NCBI GenBank assembly: GCA_963780635.1 | Contig: CAWACW010000010.1 | Coordinates: 558,001 to 622,000 of the forward strand | From: DATEPR01 sp963780635 | GTDB taxonomy: Bacteria > Actinomycetota > Actinomycetes > Mycobacteriales > Pseudonocardiaceae | Reading direction: 5' to 3' | Length of the DNA: 64,000 nt | In this document: positions 8,259-16,578 of the stretch, piece after piece | Position numbering within the stretch: position 1 is the first letter of the stretch | How the letters are laid out: each line of letters starts with the position of its first letter | Notes under the pieces: model-generated | Told to the model about the DNA's origin: nothing | What the model saw: only the letters and a program-made list of their open reading frames with translations | The model's database searches: none | Position numbers and translations under genes: made by a program

Positions 8259-9729
8259 GTTCCGCCTCCTCTGGTACCGCCGCCGCAATGGGCAGCGTGA
8301 AACAGAACCTCGCGCCACCGCCGGGCGCGTCCTCGACCCAGATCCGCTGCCCATGCGCCTCGACGAACGTCTTGGCGAAGGTGAGCCCGAGTCCGGCGCC
8401 GACGTCCTTGTCGCGTCTGGTGGACGAGAAGATCTCGGCACGTCTGCGCGGGCTGACGCCCGGTCCGCTGTCGGTGACGGACACCTCGATCCGGTCTGCC
8501 GTGTCGCGGCCAGCCGCGATCGTGACCGGAGTCGTTTTCGGACTGTGCCGGAAGGCGTTCTCCAGCAGATTGACCAGCACCCGGCCGATCAGGACGAGGT
8601 CGACGTCGATCGGCGGCAGCTGCGCGGGAACCTCGACGCGCACCGGGTGGCCACGCGACCCGGACGGCAGCCCGTCGACGACCTCGGCCACCAGATCGGA
8701 CAGGGACACCACGGTGCTGCGTGGCCGGAGCACGCCCGCCTGGACTCGGCTCATGTCCAGCAGGTTCTCCACCAGATCGGCAAGCCGGTCGGCGTGCGCG
8801 TCGATCAATCTGGCCAAGCTCGACGCCGACGCGGCGCCGATCCGCAGGTCCGGGTCGGCGAGCATCGACGACGCTGCCTTCAACGCTGCCAGCGGCGCGC
8901 GCAGGTCGTGGGACACCGCGCTGACCAGCGTCTTCGCCAGCCGGGACACCTCGTCGGCGAGTCGTGCCTGCAACGCCTCCTCGCGCAACCGCGCCCGCTC
9001 CAACGCGAGGGCGATGTGATTGGCGAACAGCCGCAGTGGCTCTCCTTCGTGTCCTGCGGCGGCATCCCCGGACAGCACCAGCAGCCCGACCGGCCGCCCG
9101 GCCGCGGTCAGGGCGAGCACGAGCAGGCCGTCGCTACGCGAATCGCGGAGGTCCAGCGTCGCCAGTTCGCCCGTGGACGGCACGATCCGGCACAACTGCG
9201 CCTCGGACAGCGGCACGCCCGCCGCGGCGGCGACCGTCAGCCGATCGCCGTCGGCCAGCAGGAGCGCGACCTGGGCGGCGTCGAACACTTCGGCGACGGT
9301 GCTGACGACCGTGGACAGCAACTCGTCCAGCGGCTTGTCCTCGAGGAGCAGATGGGACAGCTCGAACAGTTCCCTGATCTCGCGGCCCTGCCGGCCGGCC
9401 TGCGCCCGCGCCGAGTTCATCCGGCCGACGACGTGCGAGACCGGCAGCATCACCGCGACATAGACGGCGAGCGCGGCCCAGTTCTCCGGCGCCCCGACCC
9501 ACAGCGTGAGGTACGGCGGGATGAAGAAGTAGTCATAGACGAGGAACCCGCCGACCACGCTGACCGCGCCGGCGACGTACCCGCCGGTAATCACGCCGAT
9601 CACGACGGGCACCACGAGAACCAGCGCTGTCGTCGCGATGCTGAGGTGGTCCCGCAGCGGCAGCATGACCGCGGTCAGCACCACCATGCTCAGGATGGCG
9701 ACGCCCGCGCCAACGGCGCTGCGAGTCAT
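8233..9729 (-). CDS. KdpD-like sensor histidine kinase lacking the N-terminal KdpD domain
   Basis: About 498 aa from the ATG at 9729, behind AGAGGAGC. The order is a hydrophobic four-helix DUF4118 region (residues about 5-105, including GGFLVYDYFFIPPYLTLWVG), a GAF-like domain (about 135-245), a dimerisation helix with phospho-acceptor His274 in SAVSHDLRAPLAAL, and an ATPase domain with NLLENAFRHSP, DSGPGVS and GAGLGLTF. Full KdpD has an extra 370-residue cytoplasmic sensor plus USP domain, which is absent here. Immediately upstream lies a 15-codon tail of kdpC, so the gene sits in its original operon position. It phosphorylates the overlapping KdpE-like regulator. Confidence 0.85.
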   Translation of the reverse strand: MTRSAVGAGVAILSMVVLTAVMLPLRDHLSIATTALVLVVPVVIGVITGGYVAGAVSVVGGFLVYDYFFIPPYLTLWVGAPENWAALAVYVAVMLPVSHVVGRMNSARAQAGRQGREIRELFELSHLLLEDKPLDELLSTVVSTVAEVFDAAQVALLLADGDRLTVAAAAGVPLSEAQLCRIVPSTGELATLDLRDSRSDGLLVLALTAAGRPVGLLVLSGDAAAGHEGEPLRLFANHIALALERARLREEALQARLADEVSRLAKTLVSAVSHDLRAPLAALKAASSMLADPDLRIGAASASSLARLIDAHADRLADLVENLLDMSRVQAGVLRPRSTVVSLSDLVAEVVDGLPSGSRGHPVRVEVPAQLPPIDVDLVLIGRVLVNLLENAFRHSPKTTPVTIAAGRDTADRIEVSVTDSGPGVSPRRRAEIFSSTRRDKDVGAGLGLTFAKTFVEAHGQRIWVEDAPGGGARFCFTLPIAAAVPEEAELVAHSGHR

Positions 9730-9782
9730 CGCGCTCCTCTTGCCTCGTCGCGACCGGTCCAGCCCCCACAATGCCACGCCGG

Positions 9783-9827
9783 TCACCGCGGTCGCGTTAA
9801 TGCTCCGTTCAGATCCAGCACGGTGAC
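9783..9827 (-). pseudogene. kdpC: kdpC C-terminal tail remnant
   Basis: The minus strand reads V-T-V-L-D-L-N-G-A-L-T-R-P-R-stop, which matches the end of KdpC proteins (VNVLELNLALD... in the family as I know it). Only these 14 residues remain. The preceding sequence switches directly to kdpA-like sequence, so everything between was deleted. The stop is 53 nt before the kdpD-like ATG, the normal kdpC-kdpD spacing. Confidence 0.6.
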
Positions 9828-9839
9828 CTACTCCGAACC

Positions 9840-10190
9840 CCGAGGAAACCGAACTGTGGTCCGTGCAGGTGATCGGCGGCCAGTTGGTGCAATGCCAACG
9901 TCCCCATCTGTGACGGGTACGACATCGTGGACTCGCCGGAGTAACTGCCAGTCCGTGTCGGTCACGAACGACACGACCGTGGTTCCACGCCAACGCGGCG
10001 TCACGCCGGATAGGTGGACCGGACTCGGCGGCAGCTTGCCCTGCGGTCGCAGGAGGACATAGCCGATCACCTGCATGACACCGGAGAAGACGATGACGGA
10101 AGCGCCGCAGCGCTGCCAGGTCTGCTTGCGCTTCGGGTTGACGCTTACCACCCGGTAGATCGGCCGCTCGAAATCAGCCAGCGGATGAGG
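9840..10190 (-). pseudogene. kdpA: kdpA N-terminal remnant, frameshifted
   Basis: The minus strand reads FERPIYRVVSVNPKRKQTW (KdpA: IYRLVGVDPDAEQTW), then YVLLRPQGKLPPSP (LYLLQRLQGVLPLS), then VVSFVTDTDWQ. It shifts frame at about 9943 and continues YSGESTMSYPSQMGTLAL (family: WQSYSGESTMSYLTQM). This is the first third of the potassium-translocating subunit KdpA, with substitutions and at least one frameshift. It stops at the kdpC tail, so the rest of kdpA, all of kdpB and most of kdpC are gone. A 186-codon open frame covers part of it but is not a functional gene. Confidence 0.8.
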
Positions 10191-10340
10191 ATCGGCGAGG
10201 CGGTGGTGAATGCGTGGTGGAGAAACCGCCGGGGCTGGTGAAAAAACGGTGAATGGCCCGGCGGGGCCACCGGCCGGTGCGACGATAGCGACCGCTGACC
10301 TGCGGTGCCGTACCGCTTCCCGACTGAAAGGAACACGACG

Positions 10341-10538
10341 ATGTGGGCTCCGATTGGCGTCGCATTGACGATCGGATTCGTCTCCCATGTATTGACCGGC
10401 GAGGTGGGCCTGGCCGTGTTGTTCGGTGTGTTCCTCGTGCTGGACATCTCGCTCGGGGCGCTGTTCCGGCTTCGCCGCACGGCGGCCGCGACGGCAGCCA
10501 CCCCCGTCGGTAGCCGCGCGCGACTCACCACGCCGTAG
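10341..10538 (+). CDS. Small two-helix membrane protein, unknown
   Basis: 65 aa, ATG at 10341 after AAAGGAA with a suitable spacer. It is almost wholly hydrophobic: PIGVALTIGFVSHVL, then GLAVLFGVFLVLDISLGALF, then a basic tail RLRRTAAATAAT. Two transmembrane helices are expected. It is divergent from the kdp remnant and 150 nt away from the next gene end. I do not recognise a family. A good start site and clear helix pattern argue for a real gene, but its size leaves doubt. Confidence 0.5.
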   Translation: MWAPIGVALTIGFVSHVLTGEVGLAVLFGVFLVLDISLGALFRLRRTAAATAATPVGSRARLTTP

Positions 10539-10689
10539 CGACCGCCGGGTAGCGGTTCTCGCCGAGCACTGCGGCCACGATGGGCGCGGCGAGTTACCGG
10601 TCGTCGCTCTCGGTCATGTTCCGCGAGCCTGGTGGCGTCGCGCGACTTTGGGTCTCCTCCTTTCCGCAGAGGGTGCCGGCGGTTGGGAC

Positions 10690-12027
10690 TCAGACCGGCA
10701 GCGGTGTCTCCTCGTAGCCGGGGACCGTGTCCATCTGCTCCATGAACTTGGTGAACGGCACGAACTCGTCGTCCATCAGCGCCCGTGGGTTGTAGTCGGG
10801 GCTGGCCAGCACGCCGTGCACGCGCCTGCGCTGCATGCCGAAGTTGCCCGCGTCGTACAGCGGCAGCACCGCGGCCTCGCGCAGCAGCTTCTCGAACTGG
10901 TGCTGCTTGTCCAGGCTGTTCACGCCGACGACCTGCATGCACTTGTAGACGGCGTCCAGCATCATCTCGGTGCACTGGATCTTGCACATCGCGCCGATCA
11001 GCTCACCGTGGTAGTCGTGCCGGTCCAGGAAGTGCGCGGTCTTCCAGCAGAAGCACCGGCACATCTCGATCCGTGCCGCCACGTCACCGAGGACGTATCC
11101 GACGTTCTGGAAGTTGATGATCGGGCACGGGCCGCCCGCCGTGTACGTCTTCGCCCAGTCCAGGGCCAGTTCGTACGCGGTCCTGGCCACGCCGACCGCC
11201 GCGATCCCGGCCACGGGGCCCGACCAGGCGAAGTTGCGGTTGATCAGCAGGTCACCGTTGCCGCGGGTGCCTTCCACCAGATTGCGGGCGGGCACGCGGG
11301 CGTTGTCGAACACGATCTCCGCGTTGGGGGTCAACCGGTGCCCCATCTTGCTGATGAGCGAGTAGGTCACCCCGGGCGTGCCGCGGTCGACCATGATCGC
11401 GGACAGCCCCTCGGTGCCACCCTTCGCCGGGTCCGTGCGGACGACGACGATGCTCGTGTTCGCACCCTTGCCGTCCCAGCCCGCCACGTTGCACGGCCAG
11501 TACTTGCGGCCGTTGAGCACGTACTCGTCCCCGTCGAGTGTCGCGGTGACGCCGATGCCCACCGGTGCGGCCTCCGGCGCGTCGAAGTTCGCCGTGCCGC
11601 CGGGACTGCCGGGCGGTTCGCTGACCGCGTAGCCAACGAGGTACTCACCCGTGGGGTCCGACGTCGCGGCACGCAGGAACCGGTCCTTCTGCTCCTCCGT
11701 CCCCCAGTACCAGACCGGCATCAGCCCGAGCCCGTTCACCAGTACCGTGCACGCGAAACCAGGGTCGACGGCGCACAGTTCCTCCGCCGCCAGGATCAAC
11801 TCGATGTTCGTGCAGCCGCCACCGCCGTACTGCTGGGGCACCATGCAGAACGCGATGCCCGCGCGGTACGCCTCGACGTAGGCGCTCTTGGTCATCTGGA
11901 AAGCCCGCAACGGGTCTGGCTCGGCATCGGCCTCACGGACGATGGGTTCGAGTACGTCACGGGCGAACGCGCGGGTGTTCGCCTGCAACGTCCGCTGCTC
12001 GGTGCTGAGCGTGAAATCGATGGCCAC
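10690..12027 (-). CDS. Acyl-CoA dehydrogenase family protein
   Basis: 445 aa from the GTG at 12027, 6 nt after AAGGAGG; the TTG at 12033 abuts the Shine-Dalgarno and is less likely. The N-terminal helical domain (STEQRTLQANTRAFARDVL), the GIAFCMVPQQYGGGG segment, the middle barrel (GYAVSEPPGSPGGTANF, GDEYVLNGRKYWPCNVAG) and the C-terminal helices (AWSGPVAGIAAVGVARTAYE) follow the family order. It oxidises an acyl-CoA alpha-beta bond using FAD and an electron-transfer flavoprotein. It is divergent from the GAF-LytTR regulator at 12156, which may control it. The specific substrate cannot be inferred; no other beta-oxidation gene is adjacent. Confidence 0.88.
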   Translation of the reverse strand: MAIDFTLSTEQRTLQANTRAFARDVLEPIVREADAEPDPLRAFQMTKSAYVEAYRAGIAFCMVPQQYGGGGCTNIELILAAEELCAVDPGFACTVLVNGLGLMPVWYWGTEEQKDRFLRAATSDPTGEYLVGYAVSEPPGSPGGTANFDAPEAAPVGIGVTATLDGDEYVLNGRKYWPCNVAGWDGKGANTSIVVVRTDPAKGGTEGLSAIMVDRGTPGVTYSLISKMGHRLTPNAEIVFDNARVPARNLVEGTRGNGDLLINRNFAWSGPVAGIAAVGVARTAYELALDWAKTYTAGGPCPIINFQNVGYVLGDVAARIEMCRCFCWKTAHFLDRHDYHGELIGAMCKIQCTEMMLDAVYKCMQVVGVNSLDKQHQFEKLLREAAVLPLYDAGNFGMQRRRVHGVLASPDYNPRALMDDEFVPFTKFMEQMDTVPGYEETPLPV

Positions 12028-12155
12028 GGTCAACCTCCTTGTCCGGGATTGAATACGGTCTGCTGTCGCGCGGCCACGTGGCGCTCGCGAAGCTGCCGCC
12101 GCACTGTCGTGGACTTAGTCTGTGCACCTGCCCAACTGGGGGCGAGGAGGTGGCC

Positions 12156-13373
12156 GTGAACGGCGAACCTGTTGGCGCCAGCGGTTCCGGACAGGGGACG
12201 AATGGCATCAGGCGCGTGCACCGGATCGCCATCGAGGCGTCCTGGACCCGGTGCCGCGACCTCTACGGGCTCAGCCACCGCGGTCGCCGGTCCCAGCGGG
12301 CGGCCCCGCCGGACGGTCCGCTGCTGCGACGGATCATCCCGGCAGCACAGTCGTTGGCGGCCGAGTTCGCGTGTCCGGACGGCGTGGTGGCGGTGGCCGA
12401 CGGCGAGGGCCGGGTGGCAGCGGTCTTCGGCGACGACACCGCCCTCGCCGTGGCACGTGAACACGAACTCGCCGCGGGCTACGACTGGTCGGAGCCCCAC
12501 CGCGGCACCAACGAGATCGGTACCGCGCTGGTCGACGGTAGTGCCGTCGTGGCCGGGCGGGAGCACTGGCTGGACGAGCTGGCCGGCTCCGCGGGCGCCG
12601 GGTTCGCCGTGTCCGACCCGGACTGTCCCGCGCCGTGTGCAGTGCTGGCGTGGTGCGTCCACCGGCCGGCCTGCCCCGGCGACGCGACCGACCGGCTCCG
12701 GTCGTGTGCATGGGCACTGTGCTCGCGGCTGCGCGCGGAGGGCACCGACGAGACCGCCCTGCTGCTCGCGCAGTACCACGAGGCACGGTCGCGGGCCAGG
12801 GGGCCGGTCGCGGTGCTCGACCGGACCGGGCTGCTCCTGGCAGGCCACATCCCCGGCGGCGGCGAGGACCGGTTGCCCGAAGCGACGGGCACTGCGCTCG
12901 TCCGGCTCGCGGAGGGTGCCGCGGACGGGCATGCCCACGCCGTCGCCGTGGTGCCCGTCCGGCACGGCGACGACGTGGTCGGTGTCCTGCTGACCACCTC
13001 CGCCGACGCCCGGGGCACCGGTCTCGACCAGGCCCCGGTACCCAGGATCGCCGGTGCGCACGGAGGCCATGTCCTGCTCGTGTCACCCGCGGAGATCCGG
13101 TTGGCGCGGGCTGAGGACAAGACCGTCTGGCTGTACACCGACCGGGGCCTGCTGCGTGCCCTCGACCACACCCTCGACCGGGTAGCGGCCCGGCTCGCGC
13201 CACACGGGTTCCTGCGCGTGCACCGCGGCTGCGTCGTCAACCTGCACCGAGTACGCGAGATCGCGCCCACGTTCCGCGGCGCGGTCGTGCTCGTGCTCGA
13301 CGGCCCGGACCGGGAGACCGTCCCGGTGTCCCGGCGCCGCGCCGGGTGTGTCCGGCGCGCGCTGGGCATGTAG
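12156..13373 (+). CDS. Transcriptional regulator with GAF-like sensor and C-terminal LytTR DNA-binding domain
   Basis: 405 aa from the GTG at 12156, 5 nt after GAGGAGG. The N-terminal half resembles the GAF sensor of AcoR/NtrC-type activators, with WSEPHRGTNEIGTALVDG near residue 115. The C-terminal 100 residues form a LytTR domain: RAEDKTVWLYTDRGLLRALD, then FLRVHRGCVVNLHRVREI, ending in a basic tail. The AcoR-like sensor joined to LytTR instead of an AAA+/Fis output is an uncommon pairing. It is divergent from the acyl-CoA dehydrogenase, 129 nt apart start to start, so regulation of that gene is the simplest inference. Confidence 0.8.
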   Translation: MNGEPVGASGSGQGTNGIRRVHRIAIEASWTRCRDLYGLSHRGRRSQRAAPPDGPLLRRIIPAAQSLAAEFACPDGVVAVADGEGRVAAVFGDDTALAVAREHELAAGYDWSEPHRGTNEIGTALVDGSAVVAGREHWLDELAGSAGAGFAVSDPDCPAPCAVLAWCVHRPACPGDATDRLRSCAWALCSRLRAEGTDETALLLAQYHEARSRARGPVAVLDRTGLLLAGHIPGGGEDRLPEATGTALVRLAEGAADGHAHAVAVVPVRHGDDVVGVLLTTSADARGTGLDQAPVPRIAGAHGGHVLLVSPAEIRLARAEDKTVWLYTDRGLLRALDHTLDRVAARLAPHGFLRVHRGCVVNLHRVREIAPTFRGAVVLVLDGPDRETVPVSRRRAGCVRRALGM

Positions 13374-13514
13374 GCGCCGAGCCGACCGGTCCGGGTCCTA
13401 CCGATCGTGGCCGCCGGGAGCACGTCCGCCTGCCGTGTACCGGCCGCACGATAGCGGGCACCTTTCTCCTTGATCGACACTCGTCCACGCGGCAGAGCCA
13501 TGACAGCGGCGGGT

Positions 13515-14825
13515 TCAGTGCGGGGTCGCGACCCCGGCGACGGCCAGTATCGCTCCAGCCGCTGCGGCGACGATCAGGGTGGCTACTACAGTCCGCCGCA
13601 GCGCTAGCAGCACGATCGCCGCGCCACCCAACACCGCGAACTGCCACGGCTGGGTGAGCGTCAGAGCCAGTGGAATCGCCGAGCCGAAGATGGCCCCGAT
13701 CGCGCCCGGGCCCGCCCCGTCCAGGAACGCCCTCACTCGCTCGTTGCCGCGTAGCCGATCGAAGTGGTCAGCGCCCAGCAACACGAACGCGAACGACGGG
13801 CTGAACGCGACGACCGCTGCGACTACCCCACCGACCAGACCTGCCGCGGCGTAGCCGACGACCGCGACGGTCTGCACGACCGGGCCAGGCGTGATCTGGC
13901 CCAGGGCGACGGCGTTGAGGAACTGGTCGCCGGTCATCCAGTGGTAGCGGTCGACCGCGTCGGCGCGCATCAGCGGGATGATCACGAACCCGCCGCCATA
14001 CGACAGCGCGCCGACCTTGAACGCCACCCACACCACGGACAGCAGCGCCCCGACCCCTGTCACGGTCGTGGCCGCGACGGTGAATGGCTTGGCCGGGACG
14101 AGAGCGGCCAGGCCGGTACCGCGCTGCCCACGTGAGCGGCCGGCCCGGCGGACGGCCAGTTCGATCACGCCACAGGCCAGCAGCACCGACACCAGCCACG
14201 GACCGACCGTGGCAGCGGCCGCGCCGCCAGCGGCGAGGTAGACCGACCACCGGAGCCTGTTGGTGCCGGCCGCACGCTGCCAGCTGGCGGGGACCAGACC
14301 GACGCCGGCATGCACGGCCACCACCGCCACGGCGGCCCCCGCACCAGCGCCCGCGCCGCGTACCCAGGTCGGTGGCGTCCCGGTGAGGAACAACGCGGCG
14401 AGGGCCAGGATGACGACCAGGCCGGGCGCGATGAACGCGACTCCGCCGACCAGCGCGCCGACTCGGCCCCGCAGCCGCCAGGCGCAGAAGATCGCCAGCT
14501 GGGTGGAGGCGGGGCCGGGCAGCAGGTTGCACGCTGCGATCGCGTCCTCGAACTCCCGTTCCGCCATCCACTTCCGGCGTTGCACACAAAGTTCCCGCAG
14601 CATTGCGATGTGTGTGGGCGGTCCACCGAATCCGATGCACCCTATGCGACCCCACTCCCGCAGTACCGTATGCAGGCTCGGCGGTGCCGATTGCGCGTAA
14701 TCCGGCCCGGCCTCCGATGGATGCGGCGGGGTCCCCACCGGTCCATCCCTCGATGCGACCGGTCTGAGATGCCGGCAGTGTCGTCGCACCCGATCTGCTG
14801 TCCGCATGGCCCAGTCACCGGTCAT
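13515..14825 (-). CDS. chrA: Chromate transporter family protein (ChrA, two CHR domains)
   Basis: About 436 aa from the ATG at 14825, which overlaps the arsenate reductase stop (ATGA). Two homologous halves are visible: LREWGRIGCIGFGGPPTHIA with AACNLLPGPASTQLAIF, and FKVGALSYGGGFVIIPLM with ALGQITPGPVVQTVAVVGY. The paired G-F-G-G/Y-G-G-G and L-x-P-G-P motifs define long ChrA proteins. Ten or so membrane helices are expected. ChrA exports chromate in known cases. Here it is coupled to an ArsR-ArsC fusion, so the substrate might be an arsenic species or another oxyanion; that is inference. An upstream in-frame extension to 15344 is only the shadow of the neighbouring gene. Confidence 0.9.
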   Translation of the reverse strand: MTGDWAMRTADRVRRHCRHLRPVASRDGPVGTPPHPSEAGPDYAQSAPPSLHTVLREWGRIGCIGFGGPPTHIAMLRELCVQRRKWMAEREFEDAIAACNLLPGPASTQLAIFCAWRLRGRVGALVGGVAFIAPGLVVILALAALFLTGTPPTWVRGAGAGAGAAVAVVAVHAGVGLVPASWQRAAGTNRLRWSVYLAAGGAAAATVGPWLVSVLLACGVIELAVRRAGRSRGQRGTGLAALVPAKPFTVAATTVTGVGALLSVVWVAFKVGALSYGGGFVIIPLMRADAVDRYHWMTGDQFLNAVALGQITPGPVVQTVAVVGYAAAGLVGGVVAAVVAFSPSFAFVLLGADHFDRLRGNERVRAFLDGAGPGAIGAIFGSAIPLALTLTQPWQFAVLGGAAIVLLALRRTVVATLIVAAAAGAILAVAGVATPH

Positions 14826-15601
14826 TGCCGACCGCCTTCTCCAGCCGCGGGCAATGCCAGGCGGGGAAGAAGGAAACCGATCCGCCGGTCCAGTTCCGCG
14901 GCCGTCCTGCGGTAGGCGGGCAACGTCGCCTGGTCGGTGTCGCCTTCCCGTGCCGGGTCGGGAAGGCTCCAGTGGGTTGTGGTGGGATCGCCGGGGAAGT
15001 CGGGGCAGACCTCCCTCACCCGGTCGCACAGGCTGATCACCCAGTCGAAACGACGCCGCCGGAGGGTGTCCACGTGGGTGGGTTCGTGCTCCAGCTCGAT
15101 GCCGTACTCGGCCATGACCCGCACCGCGTTGGGGTGCAGCGGTTTGGGGCGACTGCCCGCGCTGGCCACGTCGACGGCCCCGGCGCTGCGGTGGCGCACC
15201 AGGGCCTCGGCCATCGGTGAGCGCCCGCTGTTTCCCGTGCACAGGAACAGCACCCGGCCATACGTGCGGCCCGTCAGCGGGGGAACGGGCGAGAGGGCAC
15301 CGGCCCGTAGACCGGGATGCAGCGCGGCGCCCGCCTCGGCCCATTCGTCGGCGCAGTGCCCCAGGTCCAGGTGGTAGTAGGTGTCACGACCGCTGAAGGT
15401 GCTGCGCCGCGCCGTGACCAGTCGGGCCGCGCGCAGCTTGGCCAGGTGGTAGGAGACAAGGCTCTGTGGCTGCTCGACCGCGTCCACCAGCTCCCGAACG
15501 CGCAGGTCGGACCGCGCCAGCTCGTGCAGCAAGCGCCAACGCAACGGATCGCCCACCAGCCGAAGGAACGGCGGCGGGACACGGGTGCCGGCCGCGAACA
15601 T
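14822..15601 (-). CDS. ArsR repressor - arsenate reductase (LMW phosphatase type) fusion
   Basis: 259 aa. Residues 10-90 are an ArsR winged helix (DPLRWRLLHELARSDLRVRELV, QSLVSYHLAKLRAARLV). Residues 115-255 are a thioredoxin-coupled arsenate reductase: P-loop CTGNSGR (Cys121 to Arg127), the resolving pair Cys192/Cys199 in SLCDRVREVCP, and the DPA loop in SLPDPARE. All three cysteines of the pI258-type mechanism are therefore present. The fusion would reduce arsenate to arsenite and repress its own operon. A perfect palindrome sits 11 nt upstream of the start. It is the first gene, coupled by a 4-nt overlap to the ChrA gene. No ArsB/Acr3 efflux pump is nearby. Confidence 0.92.
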   Translation of the reverse strand: MFAAGTRVPPPFLRLVGDPLRWRLLHELARSDLRVRELVDAVEQPQSLVSYHLAKLRAARLVTARRSTFSGRDTYYHLDLGHCADEWAEAGAALHPGLRAGALSPVPPLTGRTYGRVLFLCTGNSGRSPMAEALVRHRSAGAVDVASAGSRPKPLHPNAVRVMAEYGIELEHEPTHVDTLRRRRFDWVISLCDRVREVCPDFPGDPTTTHWSLPDPAREGDTDQATLPAYRRTAAELDRRIGFLLPRLALPAAGEGGRQ

Positions 15602-15611
15602 GCTCGGGACA

Positions 15612-15635
15612 ATACATCAATCCAGATTGATGTAT
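15612..15635. promoter_or_regulatory. ArsR operator: perfect 11-bp inverted repeat
   Basis: Arms ATACATCAATC (15612-15622) and GATTGATGTAT (15625-15635) are exact reverse complements around CA. ArsR/SmtB repressors typically bind ATCAA-N6-TTGAT-like palindromes, and this one contains ATCAA and TTGAT. It lies 11-34 nt upstream of the ArsR-ArsC start, so binding would block transcription or initiation. Confidence 0.85.
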
Positions 15636-15662
15636 GAGCCACGGGGCGACAACCCAGGTGGA

Positions 15663-16397
15663 TCAGTGACCGTGTTGGGATGGTGCGCCCACTACGTGAT
15701 GGTGCCCGAAGTGGTGCAGGGCGCCGGATGTCCAGCCGCCGGACAGACCGAGGACGACGGTGGCGCCGGCCGCCGCGATCCCGAGGGACAGTACGAGCAG
15801 CGACGTGCGCGGGAACCGGCCCGGCACTGTTGGTGACGGTGGGCGTGCCGTGATGATCCGTAGCGCGGGTACCAGTCGTCCGAGGCTGTGCAGGCCCGTG
15901 ACGACGGCCCAGAGGATGAACGTGCCCTGGTGGACGGTCAGTGCACTGACGGGGTAGCCGCCGAGTACGTGCAGGAACGGGCTGCGACCCGCGTCCGGTC
16001 CCACCACGGCCAGGCCGATGCCGGATCCGAGCACGGCCAGCGTGCCCAGGACGACCAGTGGCCCGAGTATCCGAAGCAGCATCGGCGGCGGTCCGGCGCG
16101 GCGGTAGGGCGGCCGGGCGCTGTAGTAGCGCACGATGCGCCAGCCGGTGCTCGCGGTCTTGAGCAGCGCGGGCGGTACCAGCAGGGTGCCGACCACGATG
16201 TGCCAGCTGATCAGTCCGTCGAGGTTGAGCAGCGTGGCCAGTTCGATCAGGAACAGCACCAGCAGCACCATGCCGGTCCAGGCGGTCAGACGCGCGTTGC
16301 CTGCGGGCCCACCGGTCGTGGGCAGCACCGGATCGACCCGGCGATCGGCGCCGGTGGCCTCCGTCAGTGCGTCGTTGGCCCAGTGCCGCAGCGTCAC
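15663..16397 (-). CDS. Multi-helix cytochrome-b-like membrane protein with His-rich tail
   Basis: 244 aa with five predicted membrane helices: MVLLVLFLIELATLL, SWHIVVGTLLVPPALL, LLRILGPLVVLGTLAVLGSG, ALTVHQGTFILWAVVTGL and LLVLSLGIAAAGATVVLGL. Histidines sit inside or beside helices (SWHIVVG, FLHVLGG, TVHQG, TGLHSLGR), as expected for a b-type diheme protein. The C-terminus is histidine-rich (HHFGHHHVVGAPSQHGH) and may bind metal. It is divergent from a two-component system and near ApbE/FMN/ferric-reductase genes, so a role in membrane electron transfer is likely. I know no gene name for it. Confidence 0.65.
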   Translation of the reverse strand: MTLRHWANDALTEATGADRRVDPVLPTTGGPAGNARLTAWTGMVLLVLFLIELATLLNLDGLISWHIVVGTLLVPPALLKTASTGWRIVRYYSARPPYRRAGPPPMLLRILGPLVVLGTLAVLGSGIGLAVVGPDAGRSPFLHVLGGYPVSALTVHQGTFILWAVVTGLHSLGRLVPALRIITARPPSPTVPGRFPRTSLLVLSLGIAAAGATVVLGLSGGWTSGALHHFGHHHVVGAPSQHGH

Positions 16398-16447
16398 AGG
16401 GAGGCTCCGTTCGTCGATGTCGCGGTGTTACCGGTCAGTCTGGCGTC

Positions 16448-16515
16448 GGATTCTTGGCGGTTGCTGGGAACCGGAATCCAGAGTGGACCTGTGGATTCTT
16501 GGAGCCGGCTTGGAG
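16448..16515. promoter_or_regulatory. CTTGG direct repeats in the divergent promoter
   Basis: CTTGG at 16453-16457 is followed 11 bp later by CTGGG at 16464-16468. A second pair, CTTGG at 16498-16502 and CTTGG at 16509-16513, has the same 11-bp spacing, and both pairs begin GGATTCTTGG. Direct repeats one helical turn apart are typical OmpR-family binding sites, and an OmpR-type regulator gene begins at 16579. The same motif recurs upstream of the ferric-reductase-like gene (21111-21138). Confidence 0.55.
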
Positions 16516-16578
16516 CCACAGGGCGGTCGGGTCGGCCCACGTCCGGCGGCGGCAGCACCGGATGCTCACAATGGTGGG

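Noticed and set aside
9828..10388. 186-codon minus-strand open frame as an intact gene
   Set aside because: Its content is frame-shifted KdpA sequence that stops at a kdpC tail; it is a pseudogene.
13515..15344. 609-codon version of the ChrA protein
   Set aside because: The first 173 codons lie antiphase on the ArsR-ArsC gene and are Arg/Pro/Gly-rich shadow; the ATG at 14825 with ATGA overlap is the real start.
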